A stretch of DNA of 64,000 bases from Sodiomyces alkalinus F11 (Eukaryota; Ascomycota; Sordariomycetes; Glomerellales; Plectosphaerellaceae): positions 62,001 through 126,000 of the forward strand of contig NW_021167096.1 in the NCBI RefSeq assembly GCF_003711515.1. Reading direction: 5' to 3'. The position numbers and the translations under genes are program-made. The notes under the pieces were generated by a model. It was not told where the DNA came from. It saw nothing but the letters and a program-made list of their open reading frames with translations, and ran no database searches. Shown one piece after another: positions 32,535 to 43,479 of this stretch; the stretch's first letter is position 1; the number at the start of each line of letters is the position of its first letter.

Positions 32535-35500
32535 GGTGGGATGACGCTGAGTCTGGCGACGAGAGTGCCCTGACGACGGGGAAGAAAAGGGGGGAGGGGA
32601 GGGGAGGGGGAAGGGTCGGTAATTGGCGCTCCGGCCAGACGGTGATCAGGTATCCGAAGAGGTCCGAATCATGCAGTGAATAAGAGAGACAACATCCAGG
32701 TGTAGCTGCAAGGCAGAATTACAGGATTGTCGTTGTTGTGCGCGTCGGTCATCAGGCATAAAAACACTTGAAAGGCTGCCGTGGGTGCTCTCAACGAATG
32801 TGGACCTTGGACGACCACGATACGGTGTCGTGTCTGACGTGTGCACGGACCACCACGGGTTGGACGTATGAACAAGTACTTCGTACCAAGGAGCTACAGG
32901 CAGCAGGAACCGTACAAATCACGTGACGGACCCACAAAAGTCGGTATAAGCGAGAGGGAGTCAAAACTCGCTCGCCCCCCCAACTCCCTTTTCTTTTCCC
33001 TCTTCTTCTCTTTCTTCCTTACCCGCGTCCATAGACAGTGCAGCTCATTATTGCAACCACAAACGGATCGACATTCTGTCGTCCAGCCGTGATGTCGTTG
33101 ATGAAGCAAGCGATTTCGAGACGCGTAGAGGAAGAAAGCGCTACGCCCGACCTGTGCCATAAGAGCTGCCCTTGTGTTGACGCTTTGCCTTTTGGCGAAA
33201 ACGTCTTTGTTGCGTGGGCGGCGTCAGAGGCACTGGACAAATTTCATACATTCTTTTTTTTTTTTTCCTATATTTTTTTTTTAAACTTCTGTGTCTCTTG
33301 AATCCATCCGCCTTGGGTCGATATGACAAGTCGGACGTGGACGTGGACATGGAGCCGAGACAGCCTCGGCTGTTGCAGGGCGTTCCTGTGCGTGGGCAAT
33401 GTCGTTCTGGTGTTCGTGGTCCATCTGTACCAATGAATTCTCCATCTCTTGGAAGCTTCATGTTCAGAACTGAGTGCACGCCGTTTGAGATAGACAGAAC
33501 ACTGGCCCATTGCATGGTGACCAATGGTGTTGGGCGATGGAATGGTCATGGAGTGGTCGTGAAGTCGTTAGACTCTCGCTTGCTATTTATTATTTGCTTG
33601 CTAATTCAGATTGGTTGATCTTGATCTCCGGGGGATGCGACCTCTAAACTTGAGCTTGACGAGGGCCGCGGTTTTACCGACGATCTGTCATATGAACTGG
33701 TTGAGCTTAGGTACTCGCGAGCTCTGTTGATCCTACTAGTCTTCATCCGGCGTAAAATGCGACCCGGCGGAGGGAAGGAGGGCAACACAAGACCGGTGGA
33801 TGAGAGGGGACCACCAACGAATACGGATGCCTAATGCCTACCGAGAAGTGGCCTTCGTCTAAACTGGATCGTCTGTCATTGCCACCGGCTAGACCAACGG
33901 GTTGGTTCACTGTCCACAAGAAGCTGTGGTTGTGAGGGCGGATATGTAGAGGGTTTGAAACTCCGAACCGGCCACAGGATCTGGGACTCGGGACGAAAAC
34001 ATGCCAGTTGAGTGCTGATGGTTCATGAGTCGCTTTCTTGACAGTCTAATACGTCTTATCTTTTTTTCGTCTTTGGGGCTCCGATTGCCACGATTGCCAA
34101 TTTGCGTTCTATTCATCTCATCTGCGTGATCTTTTCAGAATCTGGCATATGATAACAACATAACAACGCCCACGATACCTAAGAAGGGACGAGAATGGTC
34201 GTGTCCGTTAGTTTTACCGGTGCGGCCCTCCGCCAACTGGCTATCGGAGACTACAATGGTCGCTCTGGCCACACCCTTCCCTTTCGGGATAAGTACGAAG
34301 CCTGTACTCCAGGATGTCTCGTCTCTCGTCTTGGGCGGCGACAACCATATGAAGTAGGTACAGAGTAAGAAGTACAGTACTTCCGACGTATTTCTCCTCA
34401 CTTTACAAGTCAACGCATGTGATAATCCCGTGGTTGGATGTCGACTGGAAATGCTTCCCGCTAAGAAGGAAAAAACCCCCCCCAACCTTCTGACACGTGC
34501 TTCCGGCGAGGTTCCCCGTCTTTCCCCCCCTACCTTTCATTTCGGTTCCGCTGTGACTAACGCTCTGCATCATGCGTTTGTTTCCTGGGTACTAGTTATT
34601 ATTTTTCGTCTGCAGCGTCTCTATCCTCTTTTTGAGTTTCATTCTTGCCACTTCGCTTCTTCTCTTTCCATACCTTTATATGCAAGATATTCCGTAAGCC
34701 TGTCTCTTTGCTGCATCGCACTGAGGATCATGCCAAAAGTGCCTTCGTACGGAGTCCACCCAACGGCCCCCAGGCCAGAGAATAAGCATGTGCCTCGGGT
34801 AGGGTCTTGCGCCCAAGCATGAAGTACTTGCGATAGTTGGAGTGGGCCTCTCAAAGGTCCGGAATGCACCTGCTTTTCAGCTGGCGCCTGTTCGATGGGT
34901 CATGGCCTTTTGATTTGAGAACCGAGCCTTGTGATTACCATGATGCCCAAGGTATGGCCGGTTGGACGAAGTACGTTGTAACTAAGGTACAGATACTTCG
35001 TAGGAGGGAGGTTATTCAATTCGAGGCTTTTGCTGGTTCCCCGTGGCCCCAGATCAGTACTCGGTACGGAGTAATTAACTTTGTGTCAATCTCAAAGCAC
35101 GTGTAATAAACTCTACGGAAGAGTAAAAGTACTAACTACCGATGAAATACCGATGGATGAAGATGATTTGCTCATTAACGCACCTGCTCTGGAGAGTATT
35201 ACCAAGTCCTCCATACCCGTCCTCCCGTCCTTCCCTTGATGTTTATTTAGGGGGAAGGGTATAGCATACGGTACCTACATTATTTAACAGGCGTAAGAAA
35301 AGAGGGGGTTCCGCTGTCCGCACCCACGCCAGCCAGGCGTTCAAGCACCTTAGTTGCACCCACATGTACACACCACACACCATGGATTACCTAGCCCTAT
35401 CTTACAGTACCTGGTACATAATACCTCTTTCTCCTCCCTGCCTTCGGGTCTCGTCACCGTTACTGTACCTTACCCTGGGTATCCGTATCCTCCACTTCTC

Positions 35501-35775
35501 TTCGCTCCCCCTTCTCTCATCACAAACAAGGGGGACCCCATTCTTACCCTTCCTTCTTTTTAATCCCATCTTCCCCCGGTCGGTTCTTCCAATCTTCCTC
35601 CTCCCACCTATATCTTCCCGCCCTCACTTCCTGTCGTACATAGACGTCGACGCAGGACATTTCCCAGTCCCGCATTCAGAGACAGACCCCGAGTCAGAGA
35701 GACCCGCCTCAACGCCTCACATGTCATCAGCGTTCCCGTAGCAGAGACACGGCGGGTTCCTCCCCCCACCGCCAG
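32535..35775. other. Long divergent intergenic region
   Basis: About 3.2 kb between the divergent AP-1 mu and Opi1 genes. I find no gene: open frames are under 135 codons and mostly low complexity (T-rich at 33251-33290, C/T-rich at 35400-35600). Several copies of the dispersed TACTTCGTA/TACGGAGTA motif are present (32877, 34994, 35065). CT-rich sequence before 35776 is consistent with a long 5' leader for Opi1. Confidence 0.5.
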
Positions 35776-37986
35776 ATGGACCACAATCACATGTTGCCCC
35801 GGTCCGCCGACCGGCACGTCGAATCTGACCCGACCAAACCACCACCCGGCGTCTTCGATTCGGTCGCCGATACCTCGCTGCCGCCGCCACCTTCGTACGC
35901 TCCTCCGGCTTACCAGGCGCAGGCGCAGCCGCAGCAGCAGTTACAGTCGCAGTCCCAGTCGCAGTCGCAGTCGCAATCTCATGCCCGGGCTCACGATTCC
36001 GCGCCCCTAAACTTTTTCGACCTGCCGACCCGCGAGCTCCCTCCCATCCTCCCCGCCTCGACTCGTCATGATGGCGTCCCCAATAGACTGCCTTCTCTGT
36101 CTTCCCTGACCGGCCCTCCTGACCAACGATCCGTTCCTGGTCCTGCTGCGCCATCTGTGCCAGTTTTGTCTCCAATGCCAGCTGCTCTTTCGTCTGCGTC
36201 TGCGTTTGCGTCTGCATCTGCGTCCACCTCAACAACACCGTCTAGATCCTCGTCCACGTCCGGACCGTCAGGCTCGGCCGCATCCACGCCTACGGCCACG
36301 GCTCCAGCCACGGCGATGCTCCCCGAGCGTCCCCTGCCCAGGCCGGCACACAGCATTACACACTGGCCGAGCATGAACCCTTTCACCACCTACTATACCC
36401 CCAGCTATGCCCAGCAGCCCTCTGGGATGGATATGGACGCTGCCAGTAATAGTAATTCGACGAGCACCGCGTCGCCTGACCGATTGACCAACGGCAGATC
36501 CGTCAGCGTTAGCTTGGATGATCCCGAGGTTCGCATGGCCGCCGAAGCACTTGGCGACTTGAGAGCAGGTAGGTTAATTTTTTATTTATTTCTTTTCTTC
36601 TTCTTCTTTGCTTTGATCCCCATGCTAACCAAAACAAAAATCGCAGACTTCGTCAGCTCCCCCACCAGTCGAAATACACCCCTTCCAGCTCGCTCCTCGG
36701 CGCCCTCCCGGGGCTCGAGGCTATCTCCGCAATCCCCGCAGCAAGAGCCTCTCTTTTCGCTCCTAACCACATCGCATCCCCTACTCGCCAGTACCATTGA
36801 GAATGCTACTTCGGCCTACAATACATCAAAGAACTTTTCGCCCCGGATTAAAACCAGCGTAGAGTACGTGGAAGGGTGTTTGACCCCCATTGCCAACACA
36901 GTTGGCTCTGTCGGCCGAGTGACGGGCGTCGAAGGCGGAGTACGATGGTTCCTGGGAGCCGGAAGGCGTCATCGTCAGCATCAACCCGACCTCGAGGCCG
37001 AGGGCGGTTCGAACAAGAGACGCAAGGTCGACAGGGGTGATGAGATGATCGGTGTCGTAGTTGATCCGGCATCGGGAGGCGCGTTTCCTCCCGTGTCCGG
37101 TACCGACTCGCCTCGCGATTCGTACGTCTTCACTCCCGACCGCCGGCTGTCGCGCGCTAGTACCGTCGAGACGCTACCGGCTTATGACGATGCTCGCTCT
37201 CCGGCCTACACCGAACATGACAAGGAGACCGGGGACAGGTCCAGCATTTCCTCGAGCGAGATGAGGAGATCCCGGCTGATGGTCTCCACATCCGGCCTCG
37301 CGGTGGCCATGAGCAACGAGAGCTTGCGCAGTCTGAAATACTGCCTCCACTGGCTCCGCCGCGCCAACGAGCACATCGGCGGGGTGGTGACGAACCTCAA
37401 GACGACGCTCGAGCAGTACGAACAAGCCGGTACCTCGGCGGGACAAGAGGGTGAAGCCGCCCTCGCCGCTGCTGGTGGCGAGACGATAGACGTAGATGGC
37501 CGTGGCGGCGGTTCGGAACCGGGCTCGCAGCGGGAGGACCAGACGGTCCTGGCGGCACGCATCATGGTGCTCAGGGCGGAGATCCTCAGAAACCTGCAGG
37601 CCGCCATAGAGACGGTGTCGCGCTACGCCGGGGGCGCCCTGCCCGAGAACGCGCGGGCGCTGGTCCACCGCCAGCTGACGAGCCTGCCGCAGCGGTTCCG
37701 CTACGCTAGCATGGTCGAACAGCAGCAGCAGCAGCAGCAGCAGCAGGGCCCTGACGGGTCGGCGATGCCACCGGAAGAGCGGACTCGGGAAGGCGCGAAC
37801 CGGGTGCTCGTCTTAGCTAAAGAAGGCCTGGACATGATTACCCAGGTGAGCGGTGTGATAGACGGCACCATTGTGAGTGCCGAGGAGTGGTGCGACAAGC
37901 TCGGCACCAAGAGGCGGGCGGATGGAGAATCGAGCTTGCCCGAGTCTCGGATTCAAGCTTCGGGCAGCGATACGAAGATGGGCTGA
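35776..37986 (+). CDS. OPI1: Opi1-type transcriptional repressor
   Basis: Homologue of yeast Opi1, the ER/nuclear repressor that senses phosphatidic acid and restrains inositol/choline phospholipid genes. Whether the same targets apply in this fungus is not shown here. Exons 35776-36568 and 36647-37986 give 710 residues. The 78-bp intron (GTAGGT..CGCAG) is divisible by three and free of stops. The Opi1 core begins LDDPEVRMAAEALGDLRADF (about 249-268), completed across the junction. It continues with LLTTSHPLLASTIENATSAY, FSPRIKTSVEYVEG and VEGGVRWFLG, then a basic KRRK segment. The N-terminal 240 residues are Ser/Pro-rich with a QSQS run. A run of about nine Gln, encoded by CAG repeats, lies near residue 625. 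An upstream in-frame stop supports the chosen start. Confidence 0.92.
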   Translation: MDHNHMLPRSADRHVESDPTKPPPGVFDSVADTSLPPPPSYAPPAYQAQAQPQQQLQSQSQSQSQSQSHARAHDSAPLNFFDLPTRELPPILPASTRHDGVPNRLPSLSSLTGPPDQRSVPGPAAPSVPVLSPMPAALSSASAFASASASTSTTPSRSSSTSGPSGSAASTPTATAPATAMLPERPLPRPAHSITHWPSMNPFTTYYTPSYAQQPSGMDMDAASNSNSTSTASPDRLTNGRSVSVSLDDPEVRMAAEALGDLRAGRLIFYLFLFFFFFALIPMLTKTKIADFVSSPTSRNTPLPARSSAPSRGSRLSPQSPQQEPLFSLLTTSHPLLASTIENATSAYNTSKNFSPRIKTSVEYVEGCLTPIANTVGSVGRVTGVEGGVRWFLGAGRRHRQHQPDLEAEGGSNKRRKVDRGDEMIGVVVDPASGGAFPPVSGTDSPRDSYVFTPDRRLSRASTVETLPAYDDARSPAYTEHDKETGDRSSISSSEMRRSRLMVSTSGLAVAMSNESLRSLKYCLHWLRRANEHIGGVVTNLKTTLEQYEQAGTSAGQEGEAALAAAGGETIDVDGRGGGSEPGSQREDQTVLAARIMVLRAEILRNLQAAIETVSRYAGGALPENARALVHRQLTSLPQRFRYASMVEQQQQQQQQQGPDGSAMPPEERTREGANRVLVLAKEGLDMITQVSGVIDGTIVSAEEWCDKLGTKRRADGESSLPESRIQASGSDTKMG

Positions 37987-38774
37987 AAGGAGTGACCAGG
38001 AGCGATATATCAAAAAAAGGGAAACAGATTTTTTTGGACCGGTCAACAAGAAAGGAAGAGAAAGAAAAGGACAGAACAGAAAAAAAAGACGAAAAAAAAA
38101 AGAAGACAAAAAACACCCCCGAGCATGAACGGCGCGAGCGCACAGGAGCGACGAAAAGTGGGTTTGGCGACGGAGCGAAAACCAAAGAGATATCCACGGC
38201 GATACCGGACACACTGATTCCTGAGTATGATACCACCTATGCAATATTTTTCATTGTTTTGTCTTCACTTTTTCCTGATTTTCCCTTACCCCTTTCCTCT
38301 CCTTTTTACGTTGTTACTTATCACCTTGTCAACCTTGACCTGGCCTTGTCGTCACATCCACTCATACGAGTCTTGTGCATTCCCCTCCTTCCTTTTTTTT
38401 TCTTTTTTTTTTTCTTCATTACTCTCTGATGGCTGGCGTGTAAGTACGTTTAACCTCTAGTGCTTAACTTGCAGGATATTAGGGGAGATGGTTTTTGGCG
38501 TTGATACGCGTTTTGGCTCTCCCACATGGGACGGATGGTGGGTGGGTGATGGGGGTTGAGAGGATCCTGGATAGAGGTGTTTTTACTTCTCTATACAGAC
38601 TTTGTAGTGAATGCCGATGGGACCGTACTTGTCTCGCATTCTATCCTATCCTTGAATACTTTTGTTGCCCGCGACGTGATCGATGGCTTGATTCGTGGGT
38701 GCACGTGAGAATAGCTACGTAAGGGAAGGCAATAAAAATAATAAATTAGTACGACCTAGCAATCCCAAGGACTA
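37987..38774. other. Convergent intergenic region
   Basis: Between the Opi1 stop and the stop of the minus-strand membrane protein. A-rich (38010-38115) and T-rich (38390-38420) stretches fit 3' UTR or polyadenylation signals. No supportable gene. Confidence 0.5.
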
Positions 38775-40136
38775 TCAACTCGACCGCAGCAAAGGCGTTT
38801 CCTCGCCGGCGGGTTCGTCATGGCCAGTCACCTGACGGTCCTGTCCCTCCTCCCCTTGCAGGCTCCCCTCCCGACCACGCTGGCGGACCAGGGCGGCATC
38901 CTCGTCAAAACCGGCGCGGATGGCCTTCTCCCGCAAGATCCAACCGATGCACAGGCCAGCGCCGGGGCCCAGGACGACGGACGAGGCAACGACGTAGAGG
39001 AACAGCTTCCAGCCGGTCTCGACGAAGAGCCAGTACAGGGAGGTGATGAGCATGAAGGCGGCGTCGAGCTGGAGGAAGTCGACGACGGCGCGGGTCATCT
39101 GCTTGCGGTCGTCGCGGCGGGTGAGGGACCAGATCCAGAAGACGTGGGCGAGGAGGGAGAGGAGGACGGGCAAGGCGTAGACGAGGGCGAGGCCTAGGCG
39201 GTTCGCCTCGAGGTCGAGGGCGCGAGGGCGGGTGGAGGGCCGGGAGGAGGATGATGGTTCGCCTGTCGCGTCGGCACGGGTTCGGCGGCGGCGGCGGCGG
39301 CGGAGGGAGATGATGGCGGCGACGATGCCCCGGACGGCGCGGCGGACGACGGACACGATGACGGGGAAGAGGAGCCAGAGGCCGATGGTGGCGGGGGTGT
39401 GGTAGATGAACATGATGATGGCGGGGAGGACGAAGCCGAGCTCGACGGCGATGGGGATGGCCAGGGCGTCCGAGTCGGTTTCCAGGCGTCTGCGGCGGAT
39501 GGCTTCGCGGGTCAGGGTGGTGGGGGTGGCAGCGTCTTCGGCGGAGGCTGCTGCTTCTCTTGCTTCTGCTCTTGCTTCTGCTCTTGCGTCTGCTCCCTCG
39601 CCACCTTCCTCGCGATGCTCCGCCGGGGGCGTGACGAGAGCCTTCTGGGCGTTGCGGTGACGAGACACCTCGCGGCCGGTCTGGAGCAGGAAGGATCCCA
39701 CGATGAGAAGCTGCCAGACGATGGCGCCGCCGACGAGTTCCAGGACCAACCAGAGGAGAAGGACGCGGCGGAGGAGCCAGTTGGGGCGGGAGGCGACGCG
39801 GGCGGCCTCGACCAGGGAGACGGTGAGCATGGCGGCGAGGTAGGCGAGGATGACGGCCAGGGTGGCGCGGGAGCGGACGGCGGCGAGGGCCTCGTGGAAG
39901 AAGGAGAGGATGAAGCAGAGGGGGGCGCCGAGGGCGGGGATCCAGGAGACGGAGGGGAGGCGGGCGCGGGCGTGGCATTGGGAGTAGAGCATGGGGATCT
40001 CGACGCCGGGGAGGATGGTGAGGGCGACCAGGGTGAGGAGGGAGAGGAGAGGTAGGGGGACGAGGAGGGGATGGATGGAGATGGTGTGGATGGGGGGGCG
40101 CCGGAGGGCGCGTGGTATGCTGAACCTGAACGGCAT
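38775..40136 (-). CDS. Uncharacterised multi-pass membrane protein
   Basis: A single exon of 453 residues; I do not recognise a named family. About eight hydrophobic segments are visible (roughly residues 25-45, 65-82, 90-112, 122-152, 213-238, 245-265, 310-333, 350-400 containing two). A hydrophilic linker (about 170-210) has an Ala/Arg/Glu repeat (ADARAEARAEAREAAA). A second basic linker has a run of eight Arg (about 274-285). The C-terminal tail is acidic and ends EETPLLRSS, resembling a dileucine-type sorting signal, which would suit an endosomal or vacuolar membrane. The opposite strand also has long open frames, explained by the high GC3. Codon use and the hydrophobic pattern favour this strand. 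Confidence 0.75.
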   Translation of the reverse strand: MPFRFSIPRALRRPPIHTISIHPLLVPLPLLSLLTLVALTILPGVEIPMLYSQCHARARLPSVSWIPALGAPLCFILSFFHEALAAVRSRATLAVILAYLAAMLTVSLVEAARVASRPNWLLRRVLLLWLVLELVGGAIVWQLLIVGSFLLQTGREVSRHRNAQKALVTPPAEHREEGGEGADARAEARAEAREAAASAEDAATPTTLTREAIRRRRLETDSDALAIPIAVELGFVLPAIIMFIYHTPATIGLWLLFPVIVSVVRRAVRGIVAAIISLRRRRRRRTRADATGEPSSSSRPSTRPRALDLEANRLGLALVYALPVLLSLLAHVFWIWSLTRRDDRKQMTRAVVDFLQLDAAFMLITSLYWLFVETGWKLFLYVVASSVVLGPGAGLCIGWILREKAIRAGFDEDAALVRQRGREGSLQGEEGQDRQVTGHDEPAGEETPLLRSS

Positions 40137-40542
40137 TGTGTGGAGTTGTTCTTTTTCTTGTTTTTTGCCTTCTGCTTTGGGGAGGGTAAAGATGATTCTC
40201 CGGCGAATTAGTCTCGTTCTCGGTGTCGGTGGTGATAGTTTCGTGGTGGTTTAGGATGGAGGAGGAAGGAGGACAGAGAGACAGTGAAAGATTCAAGGTT
40301 ACCTTAGGTAGGATGAGGTCATGTGAGGTTTAGTTTCACAGTACGTACTCAGAAGTACCAAGTATCCATACCTTATGGTAAGGTACCTTAATTAAGGTAG
40401 CTCTGTAATAGCCGCACGTGCCGAACCGAACGGTGAGACATTTGATGTGTATTATTATCCTCGCAGCTCCAGACTTTGGTTGTGTCAAGTATTCACCAGA
40501 GACAAGTCGACATGTTCCCTGGATATCCTAAACCAGCACGAT
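40137..40542. promoter_or_regulatory. Upstream region of the membrane-protein gene
   Basis: About 400 bp between the start codon at 40136 and the LINE target duplication. It has normal composition up to the transposon edge, with TAAGGTACCTTAATTAAGGT palindromic sequence at 40380-40399. The change to RIP-type composition is abrupt at about 40557. Confidence 0.45.
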
Positions 40543-40556
40543 ATTCTAGGTACCTT
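40543..40556 (+). repeat. LINE target-site duplication, left copy
   Basis: ATTCTAGGTACCTT here is repeated exactly at 57000-57013 on the other side of the transposon nest. A 14-bp duplication is typical of target-primed reverse transcription. The sequence immediately to the right is TATTATTATTATTAA, the complement of a (TAA)n LINE tail. Confidence 0.88.
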
Positions 40557-42262
40557 TATTATTATTATTAATCTTACTCCGCTATCCTGACTAATCTACA
40601 GGAGCCTTCCTAAGCTATACGGTCTTTCTCGGGTAGCTATAGAGGGGAAAACCCGGGTAAAACCCGGGGAAAACCTCTATACACTTCCTTAGGTGGAGAG
40701 GTGCCGCTACGGGGCCGATATAGCCCCGGTTCTTCCCCGTTATATATCTAGATCTTACCTTTAGGCTAATAGCTAACGGAAAGTGAAGTAGGCTAGTAGT
40801 TAGGTAAGTTAGCCTAAGCTAATCTTTATCGGTGGAGCGGGGGCTAAGGGGGCGCTACCGTACTACCGCTATACGGTGGCTATAGCTCTTTAGCCTTAGT
40901 CTCCCTGCGTCCCTCGAGGATTATGCCTTTTATTCCTTCTATTCGGTTAATAAAAAGAGTAAGGGGGTAGGCGCCTCCTACCTCCCCTAGGTGGGTTCCT
41001 GCTATATCCGGCGGTAGGTAGGGGGAATAAGGCTCTACCCTATTATAAGAATTAGATCGTTAATATCCCCCGAGGCCTTTATACCTTAATCCTCCCTCTT
41101 TTTCCTATAACGCTAATAATTTCGTTATAGGTTTCCTCCCGATTTATTCCCGCTTACAGTCCTATAGGTTTATCGTTACGGCTTATACTAACTAGTAAAC
41201 CCCTCTAGGATTCTTATTATTTTCCTATCATAGTTTTTTACTATAAGTATTTCGCGGGTAGCGTCGCGGTAGCGTAGTAGCGTGGAGTTAACTAAGTAGT
41301 ATAGTATCAATCTATATATATATATAAGTAATTAATAGTAGTAGCTTAATATAAGTTCTCTTTATAGCGTAGTAGTCCCTCTATAGTAGCGTGCTAATAG
41401 TCGTAGATATCTTCTCCTAATAATAACGCTAATACTAATAATAATCGTAACCGTTATAAAAAGGGTTCGATTCAGGTTATACCGTATATAAACCCTAGTA
41501 GTATTAGGGCGGTGCCGTAGTGGCTAACTTAGGGTAATTATATATATTATAGTAAGCGCTTAGGTATATACCTAAACGACGTGGAGGCCTACTCTAATAC
41601 TATAGGAATTAGTGTAGCCTGTTTTTAATATACTAATAGTCGGCGTCTATATAAGAATATAAGTTATACTAGTGCCGCTATAGTGCTATAGGTATACCTT
41701 AGTGGTATATCCTAATCGTCTTAATAGGTCCTTTCCGCTACTAAAAAGTAGTAGTAGCGTCTTATAGATTACTATAATACGTATATAGCGGTAAAGGCTG
41801 CTAGTAATAACGGTATCGCTACTATAAGTATGCCCCTTTAGTACCGTGGTGGTCCCCTTACTAATAAGCTTTTTAGGCCTAGGAGCGCCTAAAGACAGCG
41901 TCCCGGTCTTTTAGCCGGGCCCTAAACCGGGTATTACCTTCCGGTTATAGCCGCGGCGGCACCGCGTCGGCGGAGATATAGGAGTTATCTCGCTAGATAA
42001 GGCGTTTAGAGGGTAAGATAGACCTGATTTTAGAATACTTTATAAGTGGCCTCCTTTTAGCCCCGTTACGGCCCTTAGCGGCGGTAGTTAGCTAACTAGT
42101 CCTTATAGGGCCTTAAGTATATTAAGAGTGGTATTAGCGTTACTAAGGGCGACGAAGACGATAATAATTAGTAGCGCCCTATTAGTGCCATGCTAATACC
42201 GCCGGGGTCCCGGCTTATAAGACCCCTATTAATAATCCGCTAGCTCGCTATACTATTCTATC
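40557..42262 (-). other. LINE 3' region with plus-strand coding-like remnant
   Basis: About 1.7 kb between the end of LINE ORF2 and the (TAA)n tail, long for a 3' UTR. From roughly 41440 to 42010 one plus-strand frame stays protein-like if TAG/TAA are read as RIP-mutated Gln or Trp codons (for example KRLGIYLNDVEAYSNTIGI and RLIDYYNTYIAVKAASNN). This is antisense to the LINE. I cannot assign a family, and no terminal repeats delimit it. It may be another old insertion or part of the LINE. An inverted pair TATAGAGG/CCTCTATA brackets GC-rich ACCCGGG repeats near 40637-40681. Confidence 0.4.
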
Positions 42263-42537
42263 CCTACTCCGGTCTCGCTTCGGTATTATCTCTATTTTCG
42301 TAGGCCTCCGTAACTTTAAGGGTAAGGCGAAAGTCCTTAAGCCTCTTCCGTTATAGGAACCACTTAGCCATTATCCCGGCTTTAGTATTATAGTCTAATA
42401 CGTTATATAAATCCCCTTTAATCGTGAGTAGTCTCCCTACGGTACCGAAAAGCTCTTTACGCTTTTCCTTAGTTATATCCTAATACTAGAGTACTACATA
42501 CTCCGCTATTTCTGCCCCCCCGTTATTATAGGGGCAC

Positions 42538-42741
42538 TATAACGGCTTGTCAAAAGTTGTTTACGTATTAAGGCCGAAAATATAGATTATTCGAACTAAG
42601 GGAGGAAAGGAGGGAAGGAAAAGTCTACGCGGTGTGTAGGCGGCTAAGTACGTATAGGATCGCACGGGCCTCGCTAGGAGGTCCGTGCTTTTTGGTCCTG
42701 GCCGCTGCCGGGGACTATTCCGCGGGCTATAGCCCGTAATA
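42538..42741 (-). repeat. Gypsy 3' LTR (left)
   Basis: A 204-bp LTR starting TATAACGG and ending CCGTAATA. It matches 49370-49573 over its full length, with differences that are almost all transitions. A GC-rich imperfect palindrome (GGCCGCTGCCGGGG and CCGCGGGCTATAGCCCG) lies near its right end in both copies. Confidence 0.92.
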
Positions 42742-43479
42742 TACCCCCCCCCGGGCCGGAGACAGCGATATTGTGGTTATGTTATCGTGACCTTATATTA
42801 CCCTGGCTCCTTAGCGTATAATCTAAAAATAGCCTCCTTTATTCGATTCTATTAAAGGCTCCTTCGAAAGGAGGTAATCCGTAGTAGCCGAGATCCTTTT
42901 AAGGCTAAAATAGCATAAAGGAGGTCTTATATAGCAGTGCTATCGCGGTCTCCTCGCCGGTATACATGCTCGTTATAAACGATATACCTGCCGAATATAT
43001 AACCGGGGGTTATTCCTTCTACCTAAATAGTATAGGAAGGGGAGTAAAATAAACCTCCTACTATTCCTCATTTTTTACTGTTTTCTTCCCTTTCCATAGC
43101 TTCCTTTTAACTAATATTTTTTTAATTAGATTTTCTATACTGTAAGTAGCCCCGAGATACTTCGTAGGTCCTATAGTAGTATAACTAATATCGCCGAGTA
43201 ATAGCTTATTACTTAGGCCGCCTGTATTCTCCTTATAATAAGTTAGCACGCCCCTCGCTCTTAGTTCCGTGCCGTAACTAACCGTTAGTAGATATCCGAC
43301 TACGTCTTACCTAATAAGCGCCCTTATAAGGGTAATAACGATACCGATATAAGTTCCGCCCTTATTGCTATTAATTATAAGGTCGGCCGTTACTAATACT
43401 AAGTAGACTCTAACCCCCCTCCCCCCTAAAGAAGCGCCGCGCGCCTAAGAACCCCCCCGGACCCTGCCGCCTCGCCCCT

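Noticed and set aside
38905..40296. 463-codon minus-strand frame overlapping the membrane protein gene
   Set aside because: It is a Pro/Arg/His-rich alternative frame of a GC-rich gene without domain or hydrophobic pattern; a shadow.
41460..41475. GGTTCGATTC, resembling a tRNA B box
   Set aside because: No A box at the right distance and no cloverleaf arms; it falls within the coding-like remnant.
43061..43249. 62-codon minus-strand frame near the gypsy 3' LTR
   Set aside because: It begins with ATG and is stop-free, but it is short, AT-rich and without a motif, in a region where the plus strand further right looks more protein-like.
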